From positions 1-15,781 of the forward strand of contig JAUWOI010000040.1 in assembly GCA_030612185.1 (NCBI GenBank): a stretch of 15,781 nucleotides of DNA, in the 5' to 3' direction. The DNA is from Anaerolineae bacterium (GTDB lineage: Bacteria; Chloroflexota; Anaerolineae; B4-G1). Below the pieces are notes generated by a model that saw only the letters and a list, made by a program, of their open reading frames with translations, had not been told where the DNA came from and did not search any database. Below, one piece after another: positions 13,387 to 15,781 of this stretch; the first letter of the stretch is position 1, and each line of letters begins with the position of its first letter. A program made the translations under genes and the position numbers.

Positions 13387-15168
13387 CTACCATCGCAGCA
13401 GTGGCAACGCCCGCAGCCCAAATGCTGCCAGCAATGTGTCAAGTTGCTCCCCATCGCTGAACAGCACCCCCTCCCGCCGCAACGACGCCTCTGCTTCGGC
13501 CGTGAACCCGCTCCGGCCAAAGAACCAGCGCGCCGACGGCGGGTATTTCCACACCTCCCCCGCAACCTGGGAGGCCGCCAGAAAGCGCTTTGTCTCCTCT
13601 ACTCCTACCGGCTCTTTCCAGTTCTTGGACTCGACACACCACCACTCCTCCAGCCCGGCTGTCCCCACCACGTCTATCTCTACCTGCGGCGTTCCTTCTC
13701 CCTTGAAGGGGTGTCGCGCCACCACGCGGTCAAAGCGGGGGAGCTTGACTTTTCCTCTCGTGTTAAAGAACCGCTCTCCCTCCACCTCCCGGTCGTCGAA
13801 TTTGCGCAGTAGCAACTCTATATAAGCCTCGGCCAACAGCCCCACCAGGTCACTGTAACTGCCTTGCAGCGAGATGTACCTGGCTGTCAACTCCCGTTCT
13901 GTCTGCGTTTGGGTGATACCATACCGCTGTGCTTTGACCAGCGTACCGAGATAGCCGCGCAAGATAGGGTCCTTGACCACTCCGTAGGTGACGCCCAGGA
14001 TATCCACCGGTTCGATCAGGTCGGCCCGGGCCAGGTGTTGCAAGGATTGATATACGTCCTCGTCGCTCACTTGCCGACTCGCTGCCAGCCGGTGAGCGTC
14101 ATCCGGCGTGAACGGCTCCCCCTCCCGCTCCGCCATCGTCAACAACACCTCGCGGGTCAGGCCGTGTTGATTGGCTCGGAACAGCGTCTGCGTCACCCAA
14201 TCGCTCAGGTCGCTAAAGATCGTTCCTCGGGTGATGTCCACCGCTGTGGCCCGTGCTAATATGCCCGGGTCGTCCAGATGCCAGCCTTGCGAACCGGCCT
14301 GACTTACCACTGCCCTGATGTAAAAGGGATTGCCATCGGCGCGGTGGGCCAGTTCCGCTGCCACTTCCTGGCTGACCCGCAGGCCGTAGGGCCGGGCAGA
14401 CCGCTCGGCTAACTCAATGCCGTAATAACCCTCCAGCCCGCCAAAGCGTTCCACCTTGAAGCGCAAGAACAGAGGACCGGTGCCAAGGATCTGCCGGGTG
14501 AAGAGAGTGACGGCCGAACCGGTGATCAGATTGGGACATAGCAATCCTTCCACGCCGGGCTTAAAGAGAGCCAGGATGTCCGGTTTGCCCGCTTCGGTCG
14601 TGTCCACGTCCAGGATACGCTGAAACTCGTCCACCAGAAAGACTATCGGCGTCTGGTCCAGATCCGATACGTCCCGTGCCCCCTCCAGGGCCACCCGCAT
14701 CAGGTCTATCGGTTCGTCCAGAAAAGCGCGAAAGCGGGTCGCTACCCGCTGCAGGCCTGACGGGCCGTTCTGTTGAGCCAGGTCCAAGAGATCACCCAAT
14801 TTCAGGTCGAGGAAGCGCTCGTGTTCATCCTTGTGGCGGAAGGCAAAGTAGTGGCGCAAAAAGTTGGCAAAATAGTCCCGGGCAAAGGCTACACCGGTTT
14901 TGGCCATATCTTCCAGGTTGGCATAGACAGGGGTGACCTCGTCTTGTTCCCAGAAGAGGCGGTTGAACAGACGCAGTAGCACCTCTGTCTTGCCCATCCT
15001 GCGCCGGCCGATCAGGGCGTGACTCATCATCGCCAGGCGCGGGGTGCCCAGGATGCGCTGGAACCAGCGATCCAGAAACTCTTGCCGGTCGGTAAAGATC
15101 TCGTCCGAGATGATCTGGGTGTATGGACCTATGGGATTGTCCTTACGGCTGTGCTTCTCGTTTGACAT
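13387..15168 (-). CDS. ATPase fused to a PD-(D/E)XK nuclease, coupled to pglX
   Basis: A 593-residue protein starting at ATG 15166-15168 with GGAGGA 9 nt upstream. It overlaps the pglX end by 26 bp, so translation is probably coupled. The N-terminal ATPase has Walker A GRRRMGKT (54-61), Walker B IVFLVDEFQRIL (175-186) and an ITGS sensor segment (216-219), a pattern of the ORC/STAND-related archaeal-type ATPases. A winged-helix region follows (about 330-410). The C-terminal part has a nuclease signature: E447 in a helix, D499 in VEIDVVG, and E513/K515 in CVESKNW, i.e. E...D...ExK, with a following QVAGEVWKY helix. It is not one of the standard BREX proteins I know. A DNA- or NTP-sensing nuclease that assists or backs up BREX is inferred from position. 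Confidence 0.85.
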   Translation of the reverse strand: MSNEKHSRKDNPIGPYTQIISDEIFTDRQEFLDRWFQRILGTPRLAMMSHALIGRRRMGKTEVLLRLFNRLFWEQDEVTPVYANLEDMAKTGVAFARDYFANFLRHYFAFRHKDEHERFLDLKLGDLLDLAQQNGPSGLQRVATRFRAFLDEPIDLMRVALEGARDVSDLDQTPIVFLVDEFQRILDVDTTEAGKPDILALFKPGVEGLLCPNLITGSAVTLFTRQILGTGPLFLRFKVERFGGLEGYYGIELAERSARPYGLRVSQEVAAELAHRADGNPFYIRAVVSQAGSQGWHLDDPGILARATAVDITRGTIFSDLSDWVTQTLFRANQHGLTREVLLTMAEREGEPFTPDDAHRLAASRQVSDEDVYQSLQHLARADLIEPVDILGVTYGVVKDPILRGYLGTLVKAQRYGITQTQTERELTARYISLQGSYSDLVGLLAEAYIELLLRKFDDREVEGERFFNTRGKVKLPRFDRVVARHPFKGEGTPQVEIDVVGTAGLEEWWCVESKNWKEPVGVEETKRFLAASQVAGEVWKYPPSARWFFGRSGFTAEAEASLRREGVLFSDGEQLDTLLAAFGLRALPLLRW

Positions 15169-15781
15169 TCGCCATTTCCTCCATCTTTGAGTCGTATGAC
15201 AACAACTCCTCCTGATCCGCTTGTTTCTTCTTCTGCCTCTTCCCTCGCTTCTTCGGCGCTCTCTCCGGCACCTGGCACAACTCCTCCAACCCGTGCGCGA
15301 TGGCGATGGAGCGATCCCGCTTGCAGACCTCGCGCACGTGGTCCGGCCAGAGGGTGTAGGCCAGGTGCGCCCAGTCGTACTCGCCCGCCTCCAGTTTTTT
15401 CCATACGGCCTCGGTGTCTTTGGCCCACTTGCGCAGACGGAACAACCGGTGCAGCGGGGCGGCGTTGATGATCACGCCGTCGTTCAGGTCCGGCTTGTAG
15501 GGCAGCGCGGCGATGCGCAGCAGTTCGTCGCGGAACTCGCGCAGTTCGGCCAGAAGAGCGCGGGTTTCGTCGAGTTGGTCGCGCAGGGTGGTGGTGGCAC
15601 GGCCGATGGCCTGGGACAGGTCGGCTTCCAGGCCCGCGATATGGCCCTTCACCTGCTCGATCTTGGGCGTGACGTAGCGGTTGACTCCGGTGTAGAGGAT
15701 CTGGTCGTCGAACCGGTGGTAGTAGAGCCACAGGGTGTAGGAGCCGGAGGAGGTGGAGAGGGGCCAGTAGATGGGAGCCTT
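15143..15781 (-). CDS. pglX: PglX, BREX adenine-specific DNA methyltransferase (C-terminal 212 residues)
   Basis: The frame is open to the right edge and ends at 15143-15145. It reads KAPIYWPLSTSSGSYTLWLY near the edge, then YHRFDDQILYTGVN, a long coiled-coil segment with DLSQAIGRATTTLRDQLDET, KPDLNDGVIINAAPLHRLF, and an acidic/basic tail with KKRGKRQKKK. These are features of the C-terminal part of PglX-type methyltransferases, which modify adenine in a non-palindromic site so that host DNA is spared. The catalytic N-terminal methyltransferase domain lies beyond the window. The assignment is supported by pglZ and brxL downstream. A Type IIG-like relative would share this tail, but the context favours PglX. 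Confidence 0.88.
   Translation of the reverse strand, partial: KAPIYWPLSTSSGSYTLWLYYHRFDDQILYTGVNRYVTPKIEQVKGHIAGLEADLSQAIGRATTTLRDQLDETRALLAELREFRDELLRIAALPYKPDLNDGVIINAAPLHRLFRLRKWAKDTEAVWKKLEAGEYDWAHLAYTLWPDHVREVCKRDRSIAIAHGLEELCQVPERAPKKRGKRQKKKQADQEELLSYDSKMEEMANVKREAQP

Overview
All recognisable genes lie on the minus strand of a GC-rich (about 60% by eye) bacterial chromosome segment. The combination of GC content, short intergenic tandem repeats with 7-8 bp units, and small palindromic repeats inserted in frame inside genes suggests an environmental bacterium of the Chloroflexota type. That placement is an inference, because no rRNA or marker gene is present.

Left half (1-6344): accessory and housekeeping genes. 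A partial ADP-ribosylglycohydrolase sits at the left edge. It is followed by an orphan antitoxin-like gene with a coupled 41-residue ORF, a VapBC module with a near-consensus promoter and a palindrome in the promoter spacer, a GT4 glycosyltransferase, a second toxin-antitoxin pair (TumE/TumA-like) whose antitoxin resembles the orphan one, a UDP-glucose 4-epimerase (galE) bordered by octamer tandem repeats, and a zinc-dependent phospholipase C family protein. Small gene remnants lie between several of these genes.

Right half (6429-15781): the distal part of a BREX phage-defence operon, transcribed right to left. In order it has the C-terminus of PglX (cut by the window edge), a 593-residue ATPase fused to a PD-(D/E)XK nuclease and overlapping pglX by 26 bp, a 442-bp gap with repeats and a winged-helix remnant, an ABC-type ATPase plus DUF4276 Toprim-like pair with ATGA overlap, pglZ, and brxL. 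PglX, PglZ and BrxL together point to a type 1-like BREX. brxA, brxB and brxC would be expected beyond the right edge.

The most unusual feature is a 69-bp element with dyad symmetry. It occurs four times (one copy partial), only in the intercistronic gaps on both sides of the ATPase/DUF4276 pair. A plausible picture is a BREX operon carrying a nested second defence module (PARIS-like in architecture) bordered by these elements, plus a translationally coupled ATPase-nuclease that may be a BREX-linked effector.
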